A stretch of 64,000 bases of DNA from Sphingomonas liriopis (lineage in GTDB: Bacteria; Pseudomonadota; Alphaproteobacteria; Sphingomonadales; Sphingomonadaceae), in NCBI RefSeq assembly GCF_024211255.1, contig NZ_JAMLDY010000006.1:62001-126000 (forward strand), written 5' to 3'. The first letter of the stretch is position 1; each line of letters starts with the position of its first letter. This document shows positions 8,091 to 16,673 of the stretch, one piece after another. The notes beneath the pieces are model-generated. The model was not told where the DNA came from. It worked only from the letters and a program-made list of their open reading frames with translations, and ran no database searches. A program made the translations under genes and the position numbers.

Positions 8091-8801
8091 GAAGAGACCC
8101 TCGATCGAAAGCCGGTATCCGCCCTGCCCCACGACGAAGCCGGCGGCGGCGAGCCGTTCCCCCGCGGCAGAATCGGCGGGGGCGATGCGCAGCGCGGCGG
8201 TGTAGCGGCCCTGCCCCGTCACGCGCAATTCGACGCTCTCCGTCCCGGCCTGGCTGGCGAGCGGCAGCAGCAGCGCACCGCGATCGCAGCGCGCGATGCC
8301 CGACAGTTCGGTCGGCAGCACGATTCCCGCCGCCTCACCGACCAGCCGCGCGCGGACGCGGCCCTCGGCCTTGTCGCAAGTGTCGTCGACGAAATGGATG
8401 GTGACATCCTCCAGCGTCAGCGCGGTGACGGGCAGCGGTGCGAAGGCGTTGCCGGTCGGCAGCGTCGCGGTCATGCCGTCGATCCCCTGCCCGTGGCGGC
8501 TGAGCGTGATCGCGCCGCGCAACGCGCCGCCCGCGCCATCGACGGCGACGCGGGCGTGGCCGATCAGCAGCGCGAAGGGCGACACGCTGGCGTCGAGCGA
8601 CCCCAGCGACAGGGTGCCGAACCGCGCCTCTTCCAGTCGCCCGTCCCACACGCTGCCGCTGACAGTGCGTGCGCTGAACCCCTGATCGCCGAGGCCGAGC
8701 AGGCCGAGCACCAACCGCATCGGCAGGAAGACGAGCAGCACGACCAGCATCAGGCCGCCGAACAGTGCCGCTGGACCGGTCGCCAAGCGGATACGCCTCA
8801 C
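8088..8801 (-). CDS. gspN: type II secretion system protein N
   Basis: A 237-aa bitopic inner-membrane protein. One N-terminal helix (about residues 9-32) precedes a periplasmic beta-rich domain with conserved SGSVWDGRL and a C-terminal GFVVGQGGYRLSIEG. It is an auxiliary assembly-platform protein found in a subset of T2SS operons. A GTG start at 8801 overlaps the gspM stop in the pattern GTGA. It is the last gene of the operon. Confidence 0.9.
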   Translation of the reverse strand: MRRIRLATGPAALFGGLMLVVLLVFLPMRLVLGLLGLGDQGFSARTVSGSVWDGRLEEARFGTLSLGSLDASVSPFALLIGHARVAVDGAGGALRGAITLSRHGQGIDGMTATLPTGNAFAPLPVTALTLEDVTIHFVDDTCDKAEGRVRARLVGEAAGIVLPTELSGIARCDRGALLLPLASQAGTESVELRVTGQGRYTAALRIAPADSAAGERLAAAGFVVGQGGYRLSIEGLF

Positions 8802-9268
8802 GACGCGCGCGCCCGGACGGTGAAATCGACCGCGACGCTGCCGTCGGCATTGTCGCGCCACGCCGCCGCATCGACGAGGATGCCGTTCGCCTCCAGCCCC
8901 GCAAACCAGCGCGACAGCGCCGCGGGCCGTGCCGCCTGGATCGTCGCATGGACACGGCCGCCGCCGGGTTCGTCGACGGTCGCCAGCGCGAAGCCCGCCG
9001 CCTCGGCACGCTGGCGCAGCGTGTCGGCGAGGCTGCCGGTCAGCGGCACGCGCCGGCCGGCGGCGCGGATCAGGTCGACCTCGCTCTGCGTCGCCGCGAG
9101 CCGGACGACGGCATCGGCATGCCGCTCGCGCGCGCTCGACAGGCCGTCGCGCACCGGCAGGATGATCCCGCCCCAGACGATCGTCACCACGAGCAGCCCC
9201 AGCATGACGAGGATCAGCCGCCGCTCGCGCAGCGCGCGGCCGGCGAACCAGGTGCGTATGCCGCTCAT
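8798..9268 (-). CDS. gspM: type II secretion system protein M
   Basis: A 156-aa protein with an N-terminal helix preceded by the typical RALRERRLILVMLGLLVVTI stretch, then a small periplasmic domain of ferredoxin-like size. GspM partners GspL in the inner-membrane platform. It overlaps gspL and gspN by 4 bp each. Sequence conservation in this family is low, so the call leans on order and architecture. Confidence 0.9.
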   Translation of the reverse strand: MSGIRTWFAGRALRERRLILVMLGLLVVTIVWGGIILPVRDGLSSARERHADAVVRLAATQSEVDLIRAAGRRVPLTGSLADTLRQRAEAAGFALATVDEPGGGRVHATIQAARPAALSRWFAGLEANGILVDAAAWRDNADGSVAVDFTVRARAS

Positions 9269-10341
9269 GGCCGGCTCACCGTCATCTCGCCCGTCACCCT
9301 GCCGTTGGCCGATTGGAAGACGCCGGCGGTGACGGTAAAGCCCGCCGCCTCCAGCGCGCGCTTGAGATCGGTCGGCAGCGATTCGCGTGCCGCGCCGACG
9401 CCGATCCGCAAGCTCCCGTTGGGCTGGAAGTCGAGCGCGGTCAGCTCCGTCCCCGGCGTCGCGCGCACCGCGGCATAGACCGCGGCGACGGTGGTGCTGA
9501 AGCCGAGGCCGGGGCCGCGCACCGCGGACAATCGCTCGGCGAGCTGGCGATCGACATCGGTCACCGTCTCGCCGCGGGCCAACCCGGTGCGGCCGAGCGC
9601 CTCGGCGCGCGCCTCCAGCGCGTCGGCACCGAAACTATATTTGGCGATGCGGACCAGATCGATCGCCAGCGTGAGCGCGAGTATCCCTGCGCCGAGCAGC
9701 GCCAGCCGCCGGATCAACGCCCAGTCGATGCCGATCCGCCGACGCCGCGCGAACGGCCCCTGCCGCAGGTCGAGCGGCGGGGCCGCCACCGCGGCGGCCA
9801 CGGTCGCGTCGAGAGCGTCCCGTTCGACGGTGGCGAGCGGCGCGTCGCCGACGACGAGATCGGTCAGCCGCGCCTCATCGGCGAAACCGGTCGTGCAACT
9901 GCGCACCAGCGCCGCGCCGCCGACGATGCCGCGGACATAGCCCTCTTCCGGGCGTGGCAGCAGCAGGGGCGCAGGGATCACGGCCAGCGGGTCGATGCCA
10001 TGTACCGCGAGATCGGCCAGCCAGCCCGCCATCGCGCCCATCCCGACCACCGCGATCGGGCGCTCGCCCTCGCCCTCCGTGCCGACCGCGACGTGCAGTT
10101 CGGCGATCGGCGTCGCGCTCGCCTCGGCGACGAGCAGCCGCGCCGCCGCGGTGGCCTGCGCAGGCGACCGCGCCGGAAGGTCGGCCCAGTGCAGCGTCAC
10201 CGACTCGGCCGGCGCGACGGCGACGACCGCCGTGTCGGCGAGTGCGGGCATGCCCTCGCCTTCGGTGATCGCACCGTCATCGGCGAGGGCCAGCCAGCGA
10301 TAGCCGCGGTCGCCATAAGGAAGGAACAGGAGCGTCGTCAT
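9265..10341 (-). CDS. gspL: type II secretion system protein L
   Basis: A 358-aa protein with a cytoplasmic actin-like domain (about 1-225), one transmembrane helix (RLALLGAGILALTLAIDLV, about 235-253) and a periplasmic ferredoxin-like domain. GspL recruits the ATPase GspE to the membrane. The ATG at 10341 overlaps the gspK stop by 4 bp. Longer in-frame extensions upstream lie within gspK and are rejected. Confidence 0.92.
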   Translation of the reverse strand: MTTLLFLPYGDRGYRWLALADDGAITEGEGMPALADTAVVAVAPAESVTLHWADLPARSPAQATAAARLLVAEASATPIAELHVAVGTEGEGERPIAVVGMGAMAGWLADLAVHGIDPLAVIPAPLLLPRPEEGYVRGIVGGAALVRSCTTGFADEARLTDLVVGDAPLATVERDALDATVAAAVAAPPLDLRQGPFARRRRIGIDWALIRRLALLGAGILALTLAIDLVRIAKYSFGADALEARAEALGRTGLARGETVTDVDRQLAERLSAVRGPGLGFSTTVAAVYAAVRATPGTELTALDFQPNGSLRIGVGAARESLPTDLKRALEAAGFTVTAGVFQSANGRVTGEMTVSRP

Positions 10342-11318
10342 GATTCGTCGCCCCATTGCCGCGCCACGAGCCGCGCGGGAAGCCGGCTTGCGTCGATCAG
10401 CGCCCTTTCCTGCAATCGGGCGGCACCGTTGGTCACGTCGATGGCGAGCGAAAACCATTTCGAGGTGGTGGCGAGGCCCGCCCCGCCCTCGGGCGTCGCG
10501 CCGTTGCCAGCGACGTTGAGGAAAGCGCTCTGATCCTTGAACCCCTGCGGCGGGCGGCGCAGGATCAGGCTGCGCGCGGTCTCGACCGGCATGTTGGCGG
10601 CGAACAGCATCGCGACGAGCGGCGCCTGTTCGGGGGTCAGCGTGTTGATGTTGACGGGTACGCTCTCCGCTTTCGGCAGGGTGCAGATCCATGGGCGCAG
10701 CTGCGCGTAGATGTCGGGGGTGACGCCATCGATCGCGCGCAGCTCGCTGGGGTCGGCCATCAGCGTGCCCGCGGTGCGATAGGGAGTCGCGCGGGCGAGA
10801 TAGACCGGGTCTTCGGCGCCACCGCCCTGCTGGTCGGCATCGGTGTCGATCCAGTCGGCGGTCGCCGGCGCGATGCGCTCGGCCGCCTGCGCGGGCACGC
10901 CGATCAGCCGCATCAGCCGGACGAATTGCAACCGCTGCGTAAAGCTCTGCGCCGAGGTGTAGACGCCCGGCGAGGTCATGCTGACGAGGCTGTTGAGATT
11001 GAAGCAATTGCCGCCGTCGCTGACCCGCGCGACCGCAAGGCCGCCGCCGGGAAGCGGCAGGCCGAACGGGCGGTTGCTCCAGCCGCCAGCCAGCGTCACG
11101 CGATCGGGGCTGGTGCCGAGCATGTCGGTGACCTTCGACGTCGCAAGCGCCTCGGCAGCGCGGGCGTAGCCGCGCGCCTGTTCGCCGGCGAGCGCATTGC
11201 CGGCGAGCCGCGTCGTCAGCCGCAGTCGTTCCAAGGCGGTGCCGGCGAGGACTGCGATCATCGCGACGAGCAGCAGAACGGTGAGCAGCGCCGCGCCGCG
11301 TTCGCGATCAGGAGGCAT
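10338..11318 (-). CDS. gspK: minor pseudopilin GspK
   Basis: A 326-aa large minor pseudopilin. The prepilin leader MPPDRERG is followed by AALLTVLLLVAMIAVLAG. As is usual for GspK, Glu5 of the mature protein is missing. A large globular domain includes conserved DWIDTDADQQGGGAEDPVYL and a helix-hairpin-helix-like SVPVNINTLTPEQ. It caps the pseudopilus tip with GspI and GspJ. The ATG at 11318 lies 11 bp inside the gspJ 3' end. Confidence 0.94.
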   Translation of the reverse strand: MPPDRERGAALLTVLLLVAMIAVLAGTALERLRLTTRLAGNALAGEQARGYARAAEALATSKVTDMLGTSPDRVTLAGGWSNRPFGLPLPGGGLAVARVSDGGNCFNLNSLVSMTSPGVYTSAQSFTQRLQFVRLMRLIGVPAQAAERIAPATADWIDTDADQQGGGAEDPVYLARATPYRTAGTLMADPSELRAIDGVTPDIYAQLRPWICTLPKAESVPVNINTLTPEQAPLVAMLFAANMPVETARSLILRRPPQGFKDQSAFLNVAGNGATPEGGAGLATTSKWFSLAIDVTNGAARLQERALIDASRLPARLVARQWGDES

Positions 11319-11943
11319 TGGGGGTCGCCGTGGGGGTGGGGCCGGGCGTACCGGGCAGCGGTGGGGCATAGCCCGAACCGACGAGCAGCATCAGGCGATA
11401 GGCGCTGCCGTCGGTGCGGCGGACGACGATCTCCGCGGCCTGCGGCAGCGGCGCGCCCTGCGTGCCGTCCCAGCGGTCGCTCCACGCGCCCTTGTAGCGA
11501 TAGCGCGCGGCGATGCCGGCGACATGGTCGAGCAGCGCCACCGCGGGCAGCGGCGCGGCACCGTCGATCATCGGATAGGCGATACGCTGCAGCGTGCCGT
11601 CGGCGAGCGCATAGGCGACCTTCTGCGCACTTGCCCGCGGCGCGGCGTCGACGTTCGCCCAACCGGTGCGGACGAAGCGCAGCTGGCCGTCGGCGGTGCC
11701 GGTGAAGGCGGGCAGCATCGTCCCGCCCTCGTCGCGCGCAGGGCGGTCGATCGCCTGTCCAAGGTCACCGGCGATCAGCGCGGCGGTGCGGTTGAGCGCG
11801 GACAGATCGTCGAAGCGCTTGCCCGTCGCGGTCTGCGCACGGACGCTAAAGGTGAGGATCGCCACCCCCGCGGCGGCGATCAGGCCGAAGATCATCAGAG
11901 CGATCATCACCTCGACGAGGGTGAAGCCGGATTGGCTTGCCAT
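11308..11943 (-). CDS. gspJ: minor pseudopilin GspJ
   Basis: A 211-aa minor pseudopilin with the short leader MASQSG and the methylation/helix motif FTLVEVMIALMIFGLIAAAG. The C-terminal PGTPGPTPTATPNAS tail is Pro/Thr rich. It forms the pseudopilus tip complex with GspI and GspK. A family A repeat lies between its start and gspI, so gspJ is not overlap-coupled like most genes of the operon. Confidence 0.94.
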   Translation of the reverse strand: MASQSGFTLVEVMIALMIFGLIAAAGVAILTFSVRAQTATGKRFDDLSALNRTAALIAGDLGQAIDRPARDEGGTMLPAFTGTADGQLRFVRTGWANVDAAPRASAQKVAYALADGTLQRIAYPMIDGAAPLPAVALLDHVAGIAARYRYKGAWSDRWDGTQGAPLPQAAEIVVRRTDGSAYRLMLLVGSGYAPPLPGTPGPTPTATPNAS

Positions 11944-11970
11944 GGGCTGCGACGCTTGCCGCCCCTCCTC

Positions 11971-12066
11971 CGTCACCCCGGACTTGTTCCGGGGTCCACG
12001 GTTCCGCGCACCAACCGGCCGCTGGGTACGCGGCCGGGTGGACCCCGGAACAAGTCCGGGGTGACG
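11971..12066. repeat. palindromic repeat, family A, inside the T2SS operon
   Basis: The arms CGTCACCCCGGACTTGTTCC and GGAACAAGTCCGGGGTGACG are intact. It occupies the gspI-gspJ spacer, an unusual position within an otherwise overlapping operon. Confidence 0.85.
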
Positions 12067-12095
12067 GTGTGCGTAGGGCAAGGTCCGGCGCGCCC

Positions 12096-12578
12096 TCACG
12101 ACGGCTGATCCGGCGGGCGGATCGCAGTCGTGCGACCGACGATCTGGCCGGCGCGGTTGGTCACCGCAACGTCGATCCGCACGATGCTGGCGTTGCCGGT
12201 CGCGCGCACCTGTCGTACCCACGCCCAGCTGCGGCCGCCGTTGACCTCGCTGCCGGTGGTGCGGCCGGCGACGGGCGGCTGCGCATCGCTGATCGCATCG
12301 TTGGCCACGTTGCGCGCGACGAGCCCGGCGACGAGGCTCTCGTCGAGCGTCCGCGCACCTCGGATCGTCGCGGTCTCCAGCCGCAGCAGCGCGAGCACCG
12401 CGAGGCTGAACACCGCGAGCGCGACCATGATCTCGATGAGGGTGAAGCCCTGCTCGTCCTTCCCGCCGTCATCCCCGCGCAGGCGGGGATCCATAATCAC
12501 GTCGGTCGCGGAAAGAGCCGTGACGTCAGCCAGTATGGATCCCCGCCCCCGCGGGGATGACGAGCGGCGCACGCGCAT
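12096..12578 (-). CDS. gspI: minor pseudopilin GspI with a repeat-derived leader extension
   Basis: A 160-aa minor pseudopilin. The mature part begins at FTLIEIMVALAVFSLAVLAL after the prepilin-peptidase site DEQG. Starting at the ATG at 12578, which shares one base with the gspH stop as elsewhere in this operon, gives a 44-residue leader. Most of that leader (about residues 6-38) is a translated family B palindromic repeat. An internal ATG (MDPRLRGDD) would give a 16-residue leader that is still partly repeat-derived. The rest of the protein looks intact, so the gene is probably functional if the leader is tolerated. Confidence 0.9.
   Translation of the reverse strand: MRVRRSSSPRGRGSILADVTALSATDVIMDPRLRGDDGGKDEQGFTLIEIMVALAVFSLAVLALLRLETATIRGARTLDESLVAGLVARNVANDAISDAQPPVAGRTTGSEVNGGRSWAWVRQVRATGNASIVRIDVAVTNRAGQIVGRTTAIRPPDQPS
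12468..12561. repeat. palindromic repeat, family B, inside gspI
   Basis: GTCATCCCCGCGCAGGCGGG at the left and CCCCGCCCCCGCGGGGATGAC at the right are inverted arms. Copies at 16430-16522 and 25638-25731 share the internal GGATCCATA/TATGGAT arms. This copy is read in frame as part of gspI. Confidence 0.85.
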
Positions 12579-13060
12579 CAGCTCGCCACCCGCACCGAAC
12601 CGTCGGCGGCCATGTCGATCACCGCGCGCGCGTCGCTGCGGGTCAGCGTGATCTGCGCCGGTCGGTCGGCGAGGCCGGTGGGGTCGAAGACGATGCGCAA
12701 CCGGCCGTTCGCTTCGCCCGTTGCGGCGACGGTGCCGTCGGTCCAGCGTTCAACGCGCAATGGCTTTTCTGCCATCGCGACCCATTGGCCGGCGCCGCGC
12801 CGGTCGAAGCCATAGCCGCCCGCGGTGACCCAGATGCTGACCGGCCGCGCCTCGACGATCGCGGCGTCGTGCGCCGCCCTCGCCCGGAGCGCGAACCGTG
12901 CCGCCTCGTCCGCCACGCGACCGCGCGGATCGGGCATGTTCCACACCGCGACGGCCGCCGCGAGGCCGATGATGGTCACCACCACCATCAGCTCCACGAG
13001 CGTGAAGCCCTGTTGGGCGTAACGCCAACGCAGGCCAAAACCGTTGCGACGCGGGCCCAT
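12578..13060 (-). CDS. gspH: minor pseudopilin GspH
   Basis: A 160-aa pseudopilin with an 18-residue leader ending YAQQG and the N-terminal helix FTLVELMVVVTIIGLAAAVA. The C-terminal domain contains GRLRIVFDPTGLADRPAQIT, typical of GspH/FimT. It starts 2 nt after the gspG stop. GspH is thought to connect the tip complex to the GspG fibre. Confidence 0.92.
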   Translation of the reverse strand: MGPRRNGFGLRWRYAQQGFTLVELMVVVTIIGLAAAVAVWNMPDPRGRVADEAARFALRARAAHDAAIVEARPVSIWVTAGGYGFDRRGAGQWVAMAEKPLRVERWTDGTVAATGEANGRLRIVFDPTGLADRPAQITLTRSDARAVIDMAADGSVRVAS

Positions 13061-13062
13061 GG

Positions 13063-13515
13063 TTATTGCCAGCTGGTGATGTCGGCGTTGACGCCCTCGC
13101 CGCCGTCCTTGCCGTCGGCGCCGAGGCTCCACACGTCGGCCTCGCCGTGCTGGCCGGGCGAGGCGTAGAGATAGGGGCGGCCCCAGGGATCGGGCGGCAG
13201 CTTCTTGATATAGCCGCCGCGCTGATATTCGGCGGCGTTGACGCCCGCGGGCGCGGTGACCAGCGCCTGCAGGCCCTGCGACGTGGTCGGATAATTGTTC
13301 ATCTGGAGCCGGTACATCTCCAGCGCGCCTTCGATGGTGCTGATGTCCGACTTGGCCTTGGTGATCTTGCCCTTGTCGCCCGCGGGCAGGACGTTGAACG
13401 TCACGATCGCGGCGAGCAGGCCGATGATGACGATGACGACCATCAGCTCGACGAGGGTGAAGCCTTCCTCTCGACGATGCGGTTTGTTTTCCGGTTTACG
13501 CATGACTTGCCTCAT
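13063..13515 (-). CDS. gspG: major pseudopilin GspG
   Basis: A 150-aa major pseudopilin. The leader ends REEG and is followed by FTLVELMVVIVIIGLLAAIV. DISTIEGALEMYRLQMNNYP and DPWGRPYLYASPGQHGE with a C-terminal calcium-loop-type segment (SLGADGKDGGEG) are diagnostic. It polymerises into the pseudopilus that pushes substrate through GspD. The ATG at 13515 overlaps the gspF stop by 4 bp; a second in-frame ATG at 13503 is possible. Confidence 0.97.
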   Translation of the reverse strand: MRQVMRKPENKPHRREEGFTLVELMVVIVIIGLLAAIVTFNVLPAGDKGKITKAKSDISTIEGALEMYRLQMNNYPTTSQGLQALVTAPAGVNAAEYQRGGYIKKLPPDPWGRPYLYASPGQHGEADVWSLGADGKDGGEGVNADITSWQ

Positions 13516-14735
13516 TGTCCGGCCAGCGTGTTGAGCTGGAGGATGGGGAGCAGGATCGATAGCACGATCGTCGCGACGACGCCGCCCATCACGACGATGA
13601 TCGCGGGTTCGAGCAGCGACAGCGCCGTCGCGGTGAAGCGGTCGAACTCGCGTTCGAGATAGTCGGCGGCGCGTTCGAGCATCTCGTCCAGCCGCCCCGC
13701 CGCCTCGCCGCTCGCAGCCAGATACGTCAGCAGCGGCGGAAAGACGCCGGCGCGGCGCATCGCGGCGGACAGGCTGCCGCCGCCGCGGATCGCGTCGACG
13801 ATCTCGTCGGACGCGGCGCGCAGGCGGCGGTTGTGGATCGTCGAGGCGGTGAGCGCGAGCCCTTCGAGCAGCGGCAGGCGGCTGGCGATCATCGTGCTGA
13901 GGGTGCGTGACATGCGCGCGGCGTGGAGATCGCGGAACAGCCGGCCGAGCAGCGGCAGGCGGAGCAGCGCGGTATCGAAGGCAAGGCGTAGCGCGGGATC
14001 GCGCAGCGCGTACCACGTCCCCAGCCCCGCCACGGCGATGACCAGTGCGATCAGCCACCAATAGCCGACGAGAAAGGCCGACAGGCCGATGACGACACGG
14101 GTAAGCAACGGCAGTTCCTGCCCCACCGTATCGAATTGCTCGACGACCTGCGGCACGACGAACATCATCAGCGCCGTGACGACACCCATCGCGACGACCG
14201 CGAGGATCGTCGGATAGGCGAGCGCGGTGATGAGCTTGCCGCGGATCTCCGCCTGGCGTTCGAGCAGCGCGGCGAGACGGTCGAGGATCGTCGGCAGGCT
14301 GCCCGAACTCTCGCCCGCCGAGACCATCGCGCGATAGAGCGGCGGGAAGCTCCTGCCCTCGCGCGCCATCGAATCGGCGAGGCGGCGGCCCTCGACCACG
14401 CCGGCATGGACGTGGGAGACGATCGTGCGGACGCTATCCTGCTCGGTCTGGCGGGTGATGGTGCGCAGCGATTCCTCAAGCGGTGAGACGCGGTTGAGCG
14501 TCGCGAGCTGGCGGGTGAAGAGGGTGAGCTGCTTGACGCTCATCTTCGCGCGGCCGAGCTTGATGCCGAACAGCGGGCGGCTGGTCGTTGCGGGCGGCGC
14601 GCCGGGTTCGAGGCGGACGACGTAGAGCTTGCGGCGGTCGAGCTGCGCGCGGGCGGCGTCGATGGAGGGCGCGGCGACATGGCCGCGCTGCTCCTGCCCG
14701 CGGGTGTCGATGGCGAGATAGTCGAAGTCAGCCAT
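13512..14735 (-). CDS. gspF: type II secretion inner-membrane protein GspF
   Basis: A 407-aa polytopic platform protein with two repeated cytoplasmic GspF domains (about 70-190 and 270-395), each followed by membrane helices. Diagnostic segments are QLTLFTRQLATLNRVSPLEE and MIASRLPLLEGLALTASTI. It transmits GspE ATPase action to pseudopilus assembly. A family D repeat separates it from gspE. Confidence 0.96.
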   Translation of the reverse strand: MADFDYLAIDTRGQEQRGHVAAPSIDAARAQLDRRKLYVVRLEPGAPPATTSRPLFGIKLGRAKMSVKQLTLFTRQLATLNRVSPLEESLRTITRQTEQDSVRTIVSHVHAGVVEGRRLADSMAREGRSFPPLYRAMVSAGESSGSLPTILDRLAALLERQAEIRGKLITALAYPTILAVVAMGVVTALMMFVVPQVVEQFDTVGQELPLLTRVVIGLSAFLVGYWWLIALVIAVAGLGTWYALRDPALRLAFDTALLRLPLLGRLFRDLHAARMSRTLSTMIASRLPLLEGLALTASTIHNRRLRAASDEIVDAIRGGGSLSAAMRRAGVFPPLLTYLAASGEAAGRLDEMLERAADYLEREFDRFTATALSLLEPAIIVVMGGVVATIVLSILLPILQLNTLAGQ

Positions 14736-14750
14736 GACGGGTCGCTTTCA

Positions 14751-14838
14751 CCCTCACCCTTCCCACGGCCTGCGGCCGCGGGCCCCTTCCCTCTCCCGTT
14801 GGGAGAGGGAGAGACGGCGAAGCCGGCGATGGGTGAGG
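14751..14838. repeat. palindromic repeat, family D, between gspE and gspF
   Basis: CCCTCACCCTTCCCACGGCC and CGGCGATGGGTGAGG flank the hairpin CCCTCTCCCGTTGGGAGAGGG. It is another repeat inside the T2SS operon. Confidence 0.7.
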
Positions 14839-14842
14839 TCGA

Positions 14843-16408
14843 TCACGCGTTCACCTCGTCCACCACGTCGGTCGCATCCCTGCGCGACACGCGCACCGCT
14901 TCCTCCGGCGTGGTCAGCCCTTTCCGCACCAGCGCCTCGGCCGCCTGCGCGAGGCTCGGCGTGCGGGCGAAGGCGTGGGCGGCGATCGCGGTCTCGTCGG
15001 TGCCGTCGTTGATCATGCGGCGGATCGTATCGTCGACGCGCACCGCCTCGAACACGCCGATCCGGCCCTTGAAGCCGGTATGGTTGCACTCGGGGCAGCC
15101 GACCGATTCGTAGACGGTCGCGTCGGGCTCGATGCCCAGCAGCCCGGCGACACCACTCGATCCCGGCACCGCGTGGCGGCAGACCGGGCAGAGCCGGCGC
15201 ACCAGCCGCTGCGCGATCACCGCGCGCAATGTCGAGGCGAGCAGGAACGGTTCGACCTTCATGTCGCGCATGCGGGTGATCGCGCCGATCGCGTCGTTGG
15301 TATGGACGGTCGAGAGCACGAGGTGGCCGGTCAGCGACGCCTGCACCGCGATTTCGGCGGTTTCGCGGTCGCGGATTTCACCGACCATGACGACGTCGGG
15401 GTCCTGGCGCAGGATCGCGCGCAGGCCGGCGGCGAAGGTCAGCCCGACCTTGGGGTTGACCTGCGTCTGGCCGACGCCCTCGACGGCATATTCGACCGGG
15501 TCCTCGACGGTGAGGATGTTGCGGCTGCCGTCGTTGAGCAGGCGCAGCGCGCCGTAGAGCGTCGTCGTCTTGCCCGAACCGGTCGGCCCGGTGACGAGGA
15601 TGATGCCGTTGGGCTCGGCGAGCGCGCCGCGCAGCAGCGCGTACATCGCCGGGTCGAGGCCGAGCGCCTCGAGATCGATGCCGGCATTGTCCTTGTCGAG
15701 GATACGCAGCACGACGCGCTCGCCGGCGCGGCTCGGCAGCGTCGAGACGCGGACGTCGAGCAATTTACCGCCCAGGGTGAGACCCATGCGACCGTCCTGC
15801 GGCACGCGCCGCTCGGCGATGTCGAGGCGGGCCATGACCTTGATGCGGCTCACTACAACCGGGGCGACGTGCGGCGGCATGCGCAACGTCTCGCGCAGCA
15901 CGCCGTCGATGCGCATGCGGACGATCAGGCCGGTTTCATAGGGCTCGATATGGATGTCGGAGACGCCGTTGCGCGCGGCGTCGGCGATGATGCCGTTGAT
16001 GAGGCGGATCGCGGGCGCGTCGTCGGCGGTGTCGAGCAGGTCCTCGGCGGTCGGCAGCCCCTCGGCGAGGCTGTCGAGCTCGTCGCCCATGCCGACCGCG
16101 GCGAGCGCATTCGCCTGCCCGTCCATCGCGTAATTGTCGGAGAGCAGGCGGTCGAACGCAGGCGCCTCGACGATGGTGACGTCGAAGGGCCGGCCAAGAT
16201 AGCGGCGGATTTCGAGCAGCGTCTTGGGGTCGGCGCCTGCGCGCAAGGCGACGGTGAGGTGCGTGTCTGTGTCGGTGTGCTGGACGACGACGCCGTGTTT
16301 TCGCGCGAAGGCGTAGGGGATGGCGAGCATCGGCAGCGGCTCGGCGGGCGCGGGCGGTTCGGGTGCGAGAGTGGCGGCCGCCAGTGCCTCGCCAGTGCGG
16401 ATCATCAT
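14843..16408 (-). CDS. gspE: type II secretion ATPase GspE
   Basis: A 521-aa cytoplasmic AAA-type ATPase that powers pseudopilus assembly. The Walker A motif GPTGSGKTTT lies near residue 273, with Asp-box and Walker B-like sequences (LRQDPDVVMVGEIRD, TGHLVLSTVHTNDA) downstream. A tetracysteine zinc motif (CPVC about 406, CPEC about 438) is present. I start at MMIRTGEAL (16408); the longer frame upstream is translated family B repeat. Confidence 0.96.
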   Translation of the reverse strand: MMIRTGEALAAATLAPEPPAPAEPLPMLAIPYAFARKHGVVVQHTDTDTHLTVALRAGADPKTLLEIRRYLGRPFDVTIVEAPAFDRLLSDNYAMDGQANALAAVGMGDELDSLAEGLPTAEDLLDTADDAPAIRLINGIIADAARNGVSDIHIEPYETGLIVRMRIDGVLRETLRMPPHVAPVVVSRIKVMARLDIAERRVPQDGRMGLTLGGKLLDVRVSTLPSRAGERVVLRILDKDNAGIDLEALGLDPAMYALLRGALAEPNGIILVTGPTGSGKTTTLYGALRLLNDGSRNILTVEDPVEYAVEGVGQTQVNPKVGLTFAAGLRAILRQDPDVVMVGEIRDRETAEIAVQASLTGHLVLSTVHTNDAIGAITRMRDMKVEPFLLASTLRAVIAQRLVRRLCPVCRHAVPGSSGVAGLLGIEPDATVYESVGCPECNHTGFKGRIGVFEAVRVDDTIRRMINDGTDETAIAAHAFARTPSLAQAAEALVRKGLTTPEEAVRVSRRDATDVVDEVNA

Positions 16409-16429
16409 GCGCGCGCCTCCCGCCCATTC

Positions 16430-16522
16430 GTCATCCCCGCGAAGGCGGGGATCCATACTGGCTGGCGCTGCGATTCTTTCGCGAACCGCGTGATTATGGA
16501 TCCCCGCCTACGCGGGGATGAC
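16430..16522. repeat. palindromic repeat, family B
   Basis: GTCATCCCCGCGAAGGCGGG and CCCCGCCTACGCGGGGATGAC arms with GGATCCATA and TATGGATCC inner arms. It lies just upstream of gspE, in the 265-bp gspD-gspE gap. Confidence 0.85.
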
Positions 16523-16555
16523 GGGTTTTGGGAAATGGCATCCCCCTCCCCAATC

Positions 16556-16657
16556 GTCATCCCGGCGCACGCCGGAACCCATAGACGCGCGACGCCGATG
16601 GTCGGGCCCGACGACCACGCGACCGCATCCATGGGTCCCGGCGTGCGCCGGGATGAC
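16556..16657. repeat. palindromic repeat, family F
   Basis: GTCATCCCGGCGCACGCCGG with an inner ACCCATAG, and CCATGGGTCCCGGCGTGCGC then CGGGATGAC, form inverted arms. Its outer ends resemble family B but the stems differ. It lies immediately downstream of the gspD stop. Confidence 0.7.
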
Positions 16658-16673
16658 GGAGGGAGGATGGCTC

